A DNA stretch of 64,000 bases, from positions 864,248 through 928,247 of the forward strand of contig VZQC01000610.1 in the NCBI GenBank assembly GCA_009823505.1. The letters are read 5' to 3'. This document shows, piece after piece, positions 10,096-19,520 of this stretch. This DNA is from Rhizomys pruinosus (lineage: Eukaryota; Chordata; Mammalia; Rodentia; Spalacidae). Position numbers and translations under genes: made by a program. The notes under the pieces were generated by a model that was not told where the DNA came from, ran no database searches, and saw only the letters and a program-made list of their open reading frames with translations. Numbering within the stretch: the first letter of the stretch is position 1; each line of letters opens with the position of its first letter.

Positions 10096-10252
10096 TTATT
10101 GGAGTTATTTATAGGAGTATAGGTGAAGTGTTACTTGCAGCAGCAGAAACAAGCGACATCACCAAAGTCCATTCCATCATACCTGACAGCTCGCAAAAGC
10201 AGGAAGTCTGTAACACACAGTCAACCTACAGGCAGTTCAAGAGTGGAGAGCG
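10096..10252. other. Left flank of the 32-bp minisatellite
   Basis: Unclassified. It enters the array through GTCCTTTCCAGGAAGCTC. It could be part of one LTR-like element reaching to about 11000 (see the right flank). Confidence 0.3.
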
Positions 10253-10708
10253 TCCTTTCCAGGAAGCTCGCCTGCTTCAACCCTCCTCTTCCAGGAAGCT
10301 CATCTGCTTCGATCCTCCTCTTCCAGGAAGCTCGCCTGCTTCAACCCTCCTCTTCCAGGAAGCTTGCCTGCTTTGATCCTCCTCTTCCAGGAATCTCACC
10401 TGCTTTGATCCCCCTCTTCCAGGAAGCTCGCCTGCTTTGATCCCCCTCTTCCAGGAAGCTCGCCTGCTTTGATCCTCCTCTTCCAGGAAGCTCACCTGCT
10501 TTGACCCTCCTCTTCCAGGAAGCTCGTCTGCTTTGACTTTGATCCTCCTCTTCCAGGAAGCTCACCTGCTTTGATCCCCCTCTTCCAGGAAGCTCGCCTG
10601 CTTTGATCCTTCTCTTCCAGGAAGCTCACCTGCTTTGATCCTCCTCTTCCAGGAAGCTCGCCTGCTTCAATCCTCCTCTTCCAGGAAGCTCGCCTGCTTT
10701 CAGTTTCT
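10253..10708. repeat. 32-bp minisatellite, about 14 copies
   Basis: The core AGGAAGCTCGCCTGCTTTGA recurs at 10261, 10293, 10325, 10357 and onward every 32 bp to 10683, with one 6-bp insertion near 10535. The plus strand is pyrimidine-rich. The main variants are GCTCGCC/GCTCACC and TTTGATC/TTCAACC. Because 32 is not a multiple of 3, several overlapping frames on both strands stay open across the array; these are not credible genes. Confidence 0.95.
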
Positions 10709-11160
10709 TTCGGTGGTTTGGCTGGTCTGAGCCTTTTCTAGACAACCCAACTTGTCTCTGCTTTTGAGTTGGCTTGGCTGGTCTGCGATAATCTCTTAGC
10801 AGTTCCCAAAGTATACTATATATGTCATGTAGGGAGGGGTCTAGTGAACCTGGCCAATTTCAGGCACGTCATGAAGCTATTGAGTTGTTTACTTCCTGAG
10901 TTTAATGTGGTTGTTTTCCTGACTGTGGTGAGTAGGCATTTTTTCATGTCTCCCCAGGAACAGTGTTGCACAACTGCAAGGAAGGATTCAAACTCATGAA
11001 AGCCCGGGGCGGATTCTTCTGCTCAGACTCTGTCAGGTCAGGTTAGCTGACTTAATTGTTCCTTTGTTCTTTCATTTCACTGGGAAGCTTTGTTTCCTGC
11101 TAAGGCTAACATTCTCAGTCAACAACTGGTAAGCCTCCAAATGATCTTGTTCAATTTTCC
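10709..11160 (+). other. Unclassified LTR-like right flank of the minisatellite
   Basis: TTGAGTTGGCTTGGCTGGTC and TGGTTTGGCTGGTCTGAGCC are two imperfect copies of a short motif. TTTTCCTGACTGTGGTGAGTAGGC resembles sequence at 3195-3225. An LTR harbouring the minisatellite is possible, but no terminal TG/CA or target duplication was found. Confidence 0.25.
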
Positions 11161-11174
11161 AAACATCGGAAGTC

Positions 11175-11440
11175 TTGTGTATTCTTATCTGTCTCTGTTG
11201 CTGTGATAAAATACTCTGATAAAAAGCAGTTTATGGAAGAAATGGTTTCTATTGGCTTGTGGCTTCAGGGATCATTCCACTATGGTAGGTGGTAGAATAT
11301 GCGACTAGCAGAAGAGCTGTAAGCTTCATTAAGGAGGCCATAAAGTCATAAATCTCTTGAAATGGCTAACTGGCCCAAATTGGTGGTCTGGCTTTGCTAA
11401 CGCATTATTAAGGGGACACTCCCAGGACTGAAGCAGTCAG
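11175..11440 (-). mobile_element. MaLR-type LTR fragment
   Basis: TCTCTGTTGCTGTGATAAAA, CAGTTTATGGAAGAAATGG and TTGGCTTGTGGCTTCAGG match the reverse complement of a MaLR LTR 3' end (poly(A) region and terminal CACAGCAA motif). Confidence 0.55.
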
Positions 11441-11924
11441 TTTATGGAGCCACCTGTCTCACAGCCTTGAGATACTGGCCTGCTCATCCCAAGAAGTCAA
11501 AAGAAGGCTTTCAAATTATCCAAGGACACTGGGCCTTGGCATCTGAATCATTCCAGCTGGGCTCAGGGAATAAAATCTTCCACCTCTATTCATTAGGTGG
11601 CAGATGCTCCTTTCCCAGGAGCAATGGAGCATCTGTCCTATGCCACTGTATACGTATTCTGATAAGGTATATATTCTTTGCCTGTTGCAGGTCTGGCTCT
11701 GGTTCTTATTTCATAACTTTAAACTCCTCCTTTTCCCTCTCAAAAATTGAACAGTGGAGAAGAGAAGGCTTCACGCAGGCAAGACACAGCAGATAGGATC
11801 GGAGGACAACTGGTCACATAGAATGGGCACTCAGGAAGAAGAGTGAACAGGGGTGGGCGGATGCAGGCTATAAAACTTCTAGGCCAGTCTCCAGTGACCC
11901 ATTTCCTCCTGTGAGATGCCATCA
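11441..11924. other. Unclassified sequence with a small inverted repeat
   Basis: AGATGCTCC at 11602 and GGAGCATCT near 11626 form 9-bp inverted arms. A 109-codon frame (11467-11796) has no recognised domain and lacks homologous neighbours. Confidence 0.3.
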
Positions 11925-12030
11925 CCTAAAAGTTCCGGAACCTTCCAAAATAGCATCACCAGCTGGGGACCAATGTTCAGGCACTTAAGTCTATGGGGAA
12001 AACATTTTACACCCAAACCACACACTGTTT
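11925..12030 (-). mobile_element. MaLR-type LTR remnant
   Basis: AGCATCACCAGCTGGGGACC and GGCACTTAAGTCTATGGGG resemble the reverse complement of a MaLR LTR 5' region seen also near 24430. It may be the far end of the element at 11175. Confidence 0.4.
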
Positions 12031-12612
12031 CCCAGAGAAACATTCTGAATTGTAATTAGATGGATGTTTAAAGGAAAATCTTTCACCCATTTTCCTTATT
12101 TTATTCTATTTCGAATCTTCCCTCTGTACTCATAATAGTTTTAATGGGGTGATTCTCAAGCTTTATTAACTTTCTCCAACTTTTTCCCACAATTAAGTAA
12201 TTGGATTAGTCATGTGTTTAATGTACTTCTTAAATACAAAGTTTAATTCAAGAGAAAACTATCACTTAGTACTAATGAAAACCCCACACCTCTTTTCCAA
12301 TACTAAATGTAGCCATGTAAAACCACAGTGGATTTAGAAATGTTACATATTCTAACTATTCTGCCAATTGTCATTTTTTTCTTGTTAAAATAAAAAAGCA
12401 GAAACTAATGTTGGATAAATTATAAAGATGTTCCAGCAGCAAATGAGACATTTCTCCTTGGTGCCATTGGGAGAATTAAAAGATAATTGAACAGGAAGGA
12501 GTGACCTTAATGTGTGTCAATGTCATTTAATATTTTATGAAATTCTTCCATCCTTAGAAAAAACACAGAACCAGACTGTAGCTCCTTTCACTTTCCACGT
12601 TTCCTTAGAATT
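12031..12612. other. Unique AT-rich sequence
   Basis: No feature recognised beyond short poly(T) and poly(A) runs. Confidence 0.4.
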
Positions 12613-12720
12613 TTGTCTATGTGATGACTTACCATGCACTGTGAACCATTGTCTATGTTATGACTTACCATGCATTGTGAACCATTGTCTATGTGATGAC
12701 TTACCATGCATTGTGAACCA
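12613..12720. repeat. 36-bp tandem repeat, three copies
   Basis: TTGTCTATGTGATGACTTAC begins at 12613, 12649 and 12685, a strict 36-bp period with two or three substitutions. Because 36 is a multiple of 3, the plus-strand frame at 12512-12724 repeats a 12-residue block (CDDLPCIVNHCL). The frame lacks other support for coding. Confidence 0.95.
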
Positions 12721-12805
12721 CTGATTTCATCATATGTATGATAAATAAATACACCTTTATTCATTTAAAACACAAAAATGAAAACTTAAAAATGATGATA
12801 AATCT

Positions 12806-12958
12806 GCTGGGCATGGTGGTACACACCTTTAATCCTAGCACTCAGGAAGCAGAGGCAGAGGCAGGTGGATCTTTGTGAGTTCAAGGCCTGGTCTACAGAG
12901 TGAGTTCCAGGACAGCTGGGGCTACAATGAGACCCTGTCTCAAAAAGACAAAAAAAAA
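12806..12958 (+). repeat. B1 SINE
   Basis: GCTGGGCATGGTGGTACACA to GAGACCCTGTCTCAAAAAGA, with a local GAGGCA repeat and a 9-bp deletion of the GGCCAGCCTGG core. Flanked by GATGATAAATCT and GATCATAAATCT (one mismatch). Confidence 0.92.
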
Positions 12959-13001
12959 GATCATAAATCTAGAAAATAAGTGACTTTATATTTAAATGAC
13001 A

Positions 13002-13245
13002 GGGTAGGGACGGGGGAGATTATCTATTAGGCAAAGTGCTTACTGCATAAGCATGAGGACCTGAGTTTAGATCCTTAACTCTTAAATCAAAATATGTCAT
13101 GGCTGTTTGCATCTGTTACTCTAGAACTGGGGGGTAGGGGTCAGAGATGGGAGGAACCCTAGGGTTTGCTACCCAGCCGGTGTAGCCAACTGATGGACTC
13201 CAGTTTCAGTGAGAGACCCTGACTAAAAAAAGGCTGAGAGAGATA
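13002..13245 (+). repeat. B4/ID_B1 SINE
   Basis: GGTAGGGACGGGGGAGATTA, GGCAAAGTGCTTACTGCATA, AGCATGAGGACCTGAG and later GAGAGACCCTGACTAAAAAAA follow B4 order. Downstream tandem repeats probably grew from its tail. Confidence 0.7.
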
Positions 13246-13257
13246 GAGGAAGACATC

Positions 13258-13320
13258 GGGCCTCCATCTGGGCCTCCATCTGGGCCTCCACCTGGGCCTC
13301 CATCTGGGCCTCCATCTGGG
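13258..13320. repeat. 12-bp tandem repeat
   Basis: GGGCCTCCATCT is repeated about 5.25 times with one A-to-C change. Confidence 0.97.
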
Positions 13321-13365
13321 CATGCATGAGTGAGAATACTACCACAGGCAGATGGGTATACTCAC

Positions 13366-13367
<2 letters not shown>

Positions 13368-13421
<54 letters not shown>

Positions 13422-13493
13422 GAGAGAAAGGAAGGAAGGAAGGAAGGAAGGAAGGAAGGAAGGAAGGAAGGAAGGAAGGAAGGGAGGGAGGGA
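13368..13493. repeat. (GA)n-(GGAA)n-(GGGA)n compound microsatellite
   Basis: (GA)n about 13370-13427, then (GGAA)n to 13482, then a few GGGA units. One strand is entirely purine, so triplex-type structures are possible. Several apparent proteins (Arg/Glu or Ser/Leu/Phe runs) are artefacts of this tract. Confidence 0.97.
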
Positions 13494-13617
13494 AAAGGGG
13501 AGGGAGAGGTAGTGGCAGGAGGAAGAGAGGGCAGAAGGGGGAGTGCCTGCATTGATCCACACCTCTTCTTTGGTGGTCATCATCCTTTATTCTTATTGAA
13601 TCATCAGGTGGGAAGAG

Positions 13618-14156
13618 TTTTTTTTATATATATTTTTATTGTTATTAAACTTTTTCATACATCATACATCATTCTCAATCCAATTTAGACTCATTTCCTT
13701 TTCCATGCCCCTCACCCCACCAGAGATCATGCATTCTGCCATACATGTCCTGCATCTTTTTCAGAGTCCTTCCACAGTTTTCTTTTCAAAGCAAAGGATT
13801 ATTGTTTTAGGGAGAACTTAGCTGTTTCAGTAGGGTTTTTTTTTTGTCCCAGTTCTTTTGTTTTTGTTCCCTCCAACTTGTATTGCTTCAATGTATGCAT
13901 ATATACATGTATATACATACATATATACATATATGTATCATACACGTATGTCTCACCTATACTAAAATTATGTTGTCTGAGAAAAAAAAACTGTATGTTA
14001 TTTCCAAATCATATTTCAGGATTCACATTTTTCCATTTTGATTTTTATATTACTCTAAAATATGTATACATATCTTCCACCCATATACCAAAATTCAAAA
14101 GTCTGAAAATATATGGTAGGTTAATTCTAGAACCTGTTAAAGGATTCACAATGTAA
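13618..14156 (-). mobile_element. Truncated L1 3'UTR
   Basis: The reverse complement lines up with the 3' end of the L1 at 57720-60015: CATTCTGCCATACATGTCCTG, TTGTATTGCTTCAATGTATGC, AACTGTATGTTA and TTAATTCTAGAACCTGTTAA each have partners there. The poly(T) start (A tail) is at 13618. The central part carries TA/CATA expansions near 13895-13940. Confidence 0.8.
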
Positions 14157-14171
14157 GAGGGGAGGAGTTTT

Positions 14172-14480
14172 AAAATATGTTTATTGATTTGAGAATTTTA
14201 TATAGTATATTTTGATCATATTCAGGCCTCTCCTTCACACACTACAGTCACTCCAAATGTATATCTTATATTATTATTTGTCTTTTAAAGAAAAAGTTCC
14301 TGCAGAATCTAACCTGTATTTCCCAAGTGCTCTTGGATGTGGGTCTATCCCCCCAGAGTCTGGTCAACCTAGCAGACAAAACACCAGTAAAAAAAATGGA
14401 CTCTCTCTTCCAACACCTGTCAAGTTGATGATCTTCACCTGAACTCCACAACACCCATTTTGTGGAACACACTAGAAAGA
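14172..14480 (-). mobile_element. Probable older Lx-type L1 fragment
   Basis: ATGTTTATTGATTTGAGAAT and TATATTTTGATCATATTCAG resemble the start of other antisense Lx fragments here (6108, 15535). The right part is too diverged to place. Confidence 0.45.
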
Positions 14481-14558
14481 AGTCCAGCGAGGACTCTGTT
14501 GATGCTCATTGCTGCTTCCACAAGATCAACCAATATCTGTGCCCTACAATTAAACCAT

Positions 14559-14640
14559 GACAAAGTGGATATTATTGCCATTAATGACCCCTTCATTGAC
14601 CTCAACTACATGGTCTATACATCCAGTATGATTCCACCCA
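14559..14640 (+). pseudogene. GAPDH-derived processed pseudogene patch
   Basis: The translation KVDIIAINDPFIDLNYMVY is, save one residue, the N-terminal NAD-binding segment of glyceraldehyde-3-phosphate dehydrogenase. The DNA continues in a shifted frame through ATCCAGTATGATTCCACCCA, matching the next GAPDH codons. In GAPDH this segment spans an exon-exon region, and GAPDH retrocopies are very common in rodents, so a decayed retrocopy is likely. Sequence on either side (14490-14558, 14641-14860) is not recognisably GAPDH. Non-functional: no start, frameshift, about 27 codons only. Confidence 0.8.
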
Positions 14641-15534
14641 AAACAACATCTCCAGAGAGAGTAAAATGTTTTGCTTGGTCTTCAGTATTGGGACAGACAG
14701 TTGATTGCACACAGTCATTTAGGAATCACCTGGGGGCAGCTTTTGTTTTTCACTATGGTCTACAAAAATGCTGAGATCAAGGTGTGTCTTAACTCTTCTG
14801 GAGTCAAGAATCTAGTGGATCAAGGAGACAAAGCCACTGATGTGCTTAGAAAGTAACATCATGAGCTGATGATATTGATGACTGGCTTTATGCACACCTC
14901 AAATTAACATGAGACATTTGTCCCAATGCACCAATCTCCTGATCCCTATAACATGACGGCACTCTCACCATGGTAGAACCAGCAAGCACTGAACCTCTGC
15001 AAGTTGCTCTCTAGACCTGATTGGGTTATGATACATATTTCACTTTGTCTGTAAACCTATATTCTATAATAGCTATTTGTTAATGATTAGAAAAAGTAAG
15101 TGTTCCTCAAGGCTTCGGAAAAGTAAGCAAACCTTAAATAATGGATTTATTATTTTAATTAGCTAATTCTCCTACATGGAGGGGAAGCTAGGGGCCAAAC
15201 GAAGCTAATTGTGCATGTGGGGTTGACAAACAAAAGGCTGAGGAGGAATTAATTAGTTAAATACCCCCGAGGATGAGGATGAGCAGTACTTGGAATTTCA
15301 CCCACGATGGGAAAGGGAGGAGGAGGCACCACAGTGGCCAGTGCAGCCTTGTGTGCCCTGCAAAACCAGGCAGCAGCTGCAGGAACATCCTGGAGACCAG
15401 CACACTATACGTGATGAATGGTCATGATGTTAGAGTCTTGTGCCGGATAAAGTCCTAGAATATCCCTGCTGGAAGCAGCACAGGAGAGATTCCAGGAAGT
15501 GTAACTGAACACATTGTCTTCCGCTTTTATTTCT
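14641..15534. other. Unclassified sequence downstream of the GAPDH patch
   Basis: Contains short frames (14671-14856, 15273-15458) with no recognised domain. GGAATCACCTGGGGGCAGCTT at 14722 recalls a MER5-type motif but stands alone. The block may include decayed retrocopy sequence. Confidence 0.3.
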
Positions 15535-15667
15535 TTCAAATAATATTTTTATTTATTCTTTGAAAATTTCACTTATGTATACAATGTACTTTGATCTTAT
15601 CTAGCCCCAGATACTTCTCTGCAACTCTTCACTAACCTGTCTCCCTCCTTCCAAACTCCTCCTTCGC

Positions 15668-15711
<44 letters not shown>

Positions 15712-16300
15712 TGTTATCCTATTAGGTGCAATAAGTGCTGAACATATGTCCATGGGTTTGGGGCCATCTACTGGGAAATGGACAAGCTATCAGTGGGCAC
15801 ACCCTTTGACTCTCCATCCCTTGGTAGTCATCAACTTTCAATAGCTGCTCAGGTGGCAGTGGGGCATCCACAGCCCTTACCCCCTACATGCTGGAATGTT
15901 TAGCTGGCTTGATGTTATGCTGGTAACTGTAGCTACTCTGAGTCCATGTAAGAACCATGTCCAGGGGCAGCGTTTCCCAATCTCCTCCCCGCCCTCCTGC
16001 TGCTCCATTCTTTCTGCCCCACCTTTCATGATGATCCCTGAGACTTGGACGAGGGGAGGTTCATGGAGATGGCCCATCTACACTGAGCACTAACATCACT
16101 TATTCTCAGCAGTTTGGTCAGCTATGAATCTCTGCATTAACTACTCCCCATTGCAAAAAGAAGAATCTCTGACCAAGATCAAGAACAGCAGAAATCTATG
16201 GTTATCAATATGAATACTTAGAAGACAGTTTGAAAACATGACCATTTAACAAAACAATGATTTCTCCCATCAGTGGGCTGTTCTCTTAATGAGTGTAAAG
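15535..16300 (-). mobile_element. Lx-type L1 3'UTR fragment
   Basis: In reverse complement it shows the ordered landmarks CACTTATTCTCAGCAGTTTG, GTTTGGTCAGCTATGAATCT, CTCTGCATTAACTACTCCCC, GCAAAAAGAAGAATCTCTGACC and TTAGAAGACAGTTTGA, which I recall from rodent Lx L1 3'UTR. It is split by an (ATT)n microsatellite. Open frames inside have no independent support. Confidence 0.8.
15669..15711. repeat. (ATT)n microsatellite
   Basis: About 14 ATT units within an antisense L1 3'UTR. Confidence 0.97.
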
Positions 16301-16384
16301 TCAAAGACACAACCAGAACATCAAGGAATAGAGATTCATTATTTGTAGCAAGGAAGAAAAACACTGGTATTATTTATAAAGCAA

Positions 16385-16905
16385 TTGTCCTGGACAAACT
16401 GTCAGCCCATGAAAAGAAACAGCCAGAATTGACCAGAGTCCAAGACAACAGCTCCAGAGAAAGTAGACCATTTTGCTTCTTATCCACCTGTGCCCCTTTT
16501 CTAAGCCTAGGGAACAATCTGTGGAAGAGGGGGCATGGTAGAATGTAAGGGCTTGGATTGGGGTGAATGGTGAAACTACAGCAATATAGTCTGGACACGC
16601 ATTTGATCAACTTGATTGAACATACAAGCTCCCCCAGCTGGATGGTGGGACCCATGGGCTGTCTGGGTTTGGGCACAACTGCTTGCAAATTGGTTTTACA
16701 TGAAGGATGCTTGTACTCATAAATTATCACTTATTGTTAAAAAATGAAAAAAAACTGAGAGAAAGATGCAGGACAGTTATGGCAGAATGCATCATCTGGG
16801 ATGGGGTGGGGTGGGGTGGGGGGAAGGGAAAGGGAAATATGCCTGAACTGAATTGGAAAATAATGTATGAAATACACAAAGCATCAATAAAAAAAATAGA
16901 GTAAT
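16385..16905 (+). mobile_element. Young L1 3'UTR, 5'-truncated (copy 1)
   Basis: Matches 33185-33727 closely over more than 450 bp (CCAGAATTGACCAGAGTCC, CCTAGGGAACAATCTGTGG, CTTGATTGAACATACAAGC). It ends AAAGCATCAATAAAAAAAAT, an AATAAA signal fused to the tail. A G-rich block lies at 16801-16828. No ORF2 sequence is attached. The 91- and 118-codon frames inside are non-coding. Confidence 0.85.
16801..16828 (+). other. G-quadruplex-prone motif of the L1 3'UTR
   Basis: GGGGTGGGGTGGGGTGGGGG followed by AAGGG satisfies the four-G-run pattern. Related G-rich blocks are in the copies at about 33625-33650 and 59918-59935, and as C runs at 63833-63850. G-rich 3'UTR tracts are a known feature of mammalian L1. 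Confidence 0.8.
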
Positions 16906-19215
16906 TATCGTCCTAAACAAAGGAAACACTAGAAGCTTAATTTAGATAGTCTACACACGTTCATGTAGGTAACCTTATCTAATCAGACACATTTGTGAGC
17001 ATGTTCAGTTTAAGGACACTGACCACATAGTCAAAAAATTGCAAGTTGGCTGGTACATTTCTGTGAGTTTGAAGGTCAGAGAATATGCTGGAGAAGGGAA
17101 CATGGTAATACGAACATGTCTGGTAGGCCCAGCTTAGTATTATACAGAGTCAGGTTTACTTCAGGTCACCCAAGATAAAGAATCAGAGAGATTCAGTGAT
17201 GTTGGCCAGGTCTTTGTGAGAGTTCCCAGTAGGTTTTCGCTGAAATAAAAGAACTTGGAAGATAAGTTAACACTCTCTTTGAAGAGAGAGCAGCGTCTAT
17301 CCCCTGTGAGTGTGGGTATTTGCCCATGAAGGCCTCACTTGGCAGCTAAGAGAAGCTCCTTTATTTCAGCTTGGGAATTAAGAGCCAAGGAAGAACCAGG
17401 GCTCAAAAGGGATTTCTAACAGGGACAGGCACATAACCTACCACTGAGGGTTCCACATCCATTTCTGTTTATTTAGCAGCATCTATACACTTTGAATCTT
17501 GCGATAGTTCAATAAGTGGAAGCCAGGTTATCTTTCTTAGTCTGCATTTTAAAAGGTGTTTTGTTTTGAGCTCCTACTATGTTTCAAATGCCAGAAACAC
17601 TAAAATGGTAAAAAGAATTTCATCAGACAAAGCACCAGGAGAGAGATTTTGCTGTAAACTGAGTTCGGCTCTCCTGAAATAAAGGCAGGAGGCTTTCACA
17701 TCCTAGAGTGTACAAAACAAAAATAGAAAGCGCAGAAAGGGGTGCCTGATGTAATTAGGACACCTGCATTTGCTAATTGGATCTTTTTGGAATCCGGCCC
17801 CTACCCTGCTGCACAGGCTGGGACAAAGGGACCCTTCATTTTTGATGATTGCTTTAAAGGGAAGGCTTCCAAATCTTCTGAAAAGATATTCTCAGGTTAA
17901 AACTGGGAGGAACCTGGGACAGTCTCCCTTAAGAAGAGGCACATAAATTTATAATATCAAGTTTTCTAAAGGAAATTCTCAAAGGAAAGGGATGGCATTT
18001 GTTTATGGTAAGATTTGACTGAGGAAAAAAGAAAATAAACAAAAATAAGAAACAAGTGTTAGACTTTATCCCTGAGAAACTCAAGTGCATTGTGACTGGT
18101 ACCCTGGGGGTTGAGCCTTGGACAGATGTGGGCTTTCTAGAATTTATTCAGATGTCTAAGACAGGGATGGAGAAACCATAAATCTGTGGTTCTTACTGGT
18201 CTCATGAAAAACAGAGCTCAGAGGAGCCTGGCCAAGGTGTAGACTAGAAGGAACCATTGAAAGCTGTGAAAGAAGCAGAAAATTGGGGTTTTTAAGTGTT
18301 TTATAAAGAGTGGTGTGACTTAGTGTCATCATATACAAATTTAAGTTAATGGGATTCACCTCTGTGGGGGAAGGTATATATATATGAAAGAGAGAAAGGG
18401 GAGGGGGGGAGACAAACATTATATTTACCTCAGTAAATCAATTAGTCCATTTAGGAACAGGTTGCTTCCAAATTCAGATGGGGAATGAGATAATAAAATC
18501 TCCTTTGTTCTCTCTTAGTTTTATCCCACAAAGACTGTCAGCCTCTGAAGGTCTCATTATACTCGTATGACTCTAGCATTAGAGGATTTATAGCATTTGC
18601 TGATCTATCCCTTAAATGTAAGCCAACAACTTCTGGCTTCCATCAAAGACACAGCCATCTGTCTAATGCTTCTCCTCTGAGCAGAATTTACCAAGAGCCA
18701 GCATGCTGTCTTTCCTAGTGGTACCTTGCTAATCAATATGGACCCCGAGAGGAAAGGATGCTACTCATCCTCCCAAAGTAAGGAGCCAATGGGGATGCCA
18801 TGGCAACAGGAAAGAGAAGGTCATTGTTTTGCTTAGGGTTGGGGACTGGGAAAAGAATTTCTGAAGCAAACACCTGGGAAGATGTGCTGCCTGCAGGCTG
18901 TGGTAACCATGGTCCTGTGCTGAAGTCCTGGTGAAAGGAGAGAGGTTTGAAGAGAATACATGTGCCCCTCCCATTTGCCAACAGGCAATGATGAGTTTTT
19001 TACTTTTGAAATTAGTACCTTGAACATTGAATGCAAGGATTTGGAGTCTGGAGCTGACCTCCAAAGAATAGCTTTAAAAGGCTTTGTCCACTCTATATCT
19101 GCCAATGAATGCACATAGGGACAAAGATTCTGCCAGATTCAGAATGAGTGGAACTGCCAAGATCCCACAAACCCAGCTATTTTCTCTTCCAAAATGACAG
19201 ATCTTTGGGACACCA
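16906..19215. other. Long repeat-poor block
   Basis: About 2.3 kb with no recognised SINE, LINE or LTR. Only a short TATATATATA (18376-18385) and a small purine run near 18390-18412 break it. Open frames (18156-18419, 18733-19114 minus) show no domain. Sequence around 17700-17900 (TGCATTTGCTAATTGGATC, TTGATGATTGCTTTAAAGGG) has the AT-rich, homeobox-site-like texture of some conserved noncoding elements, but this cannot be tested here. Confidence 0.45.
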
Positions 19216-19217
19216 TT

Positions 19218-19520
19218 TTGGGGGCTGAGGAGATGATGGCTCAGTAGAGAAAATGCTTTCTGCAAAAGTATGAAGACCGGAAGACTGACTTCCCAGAATC
19301 CACATAAAGCCAGACATGGTAGCAAGGAGACTCCCTGCACTCCTACAGCAAGATGGAAGACAGAGACAGCAGCATTCTAGGAAGCTTCCAGGCCAGCTAG
19401 CCTGGTGCATGCAGCAGCAAGCAGGAGACCTCAAACAAGGTGGGTGTCCTCTGACTTCCACAAACAGGCCATGATACTTGCCTACCTGTTCTCACCCCCA
19501 GCCACCCACCCACACAAAAG
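19218..19520 (+). repeat. B4/ID_B1 SINE
   Basis: GGGGGCTGAGGAGATGATGG, GCAAAAGTATGAAGACCGG, CCACATAAAGCCAGACATGG and CTCCCTGCACTCCTACAGC retain B4 order. The tail is a CCCACCCACACA-type tract near 19500-19515. Confidence 0.7.

Noticed and set aside
13223..13560. Several overlapping frames rich in Arg/Glu or Ser/Leu/Phe
   Set aside because: They are translations of the (GA)n/(GGAA)n microsatellite, which lacks stops in most frames.
14722..14742. MER5-like motif GGAATCACCTGGGGGC
   Set aside because: Only about 20 bases match, and neither terminal repeat of such an element is visible.
16273..16730. 91- and 118-codon frames on opposite strands
   Set aside because: Both lie in the L1 3'UTR and recur in degraded form at 33124-33399.
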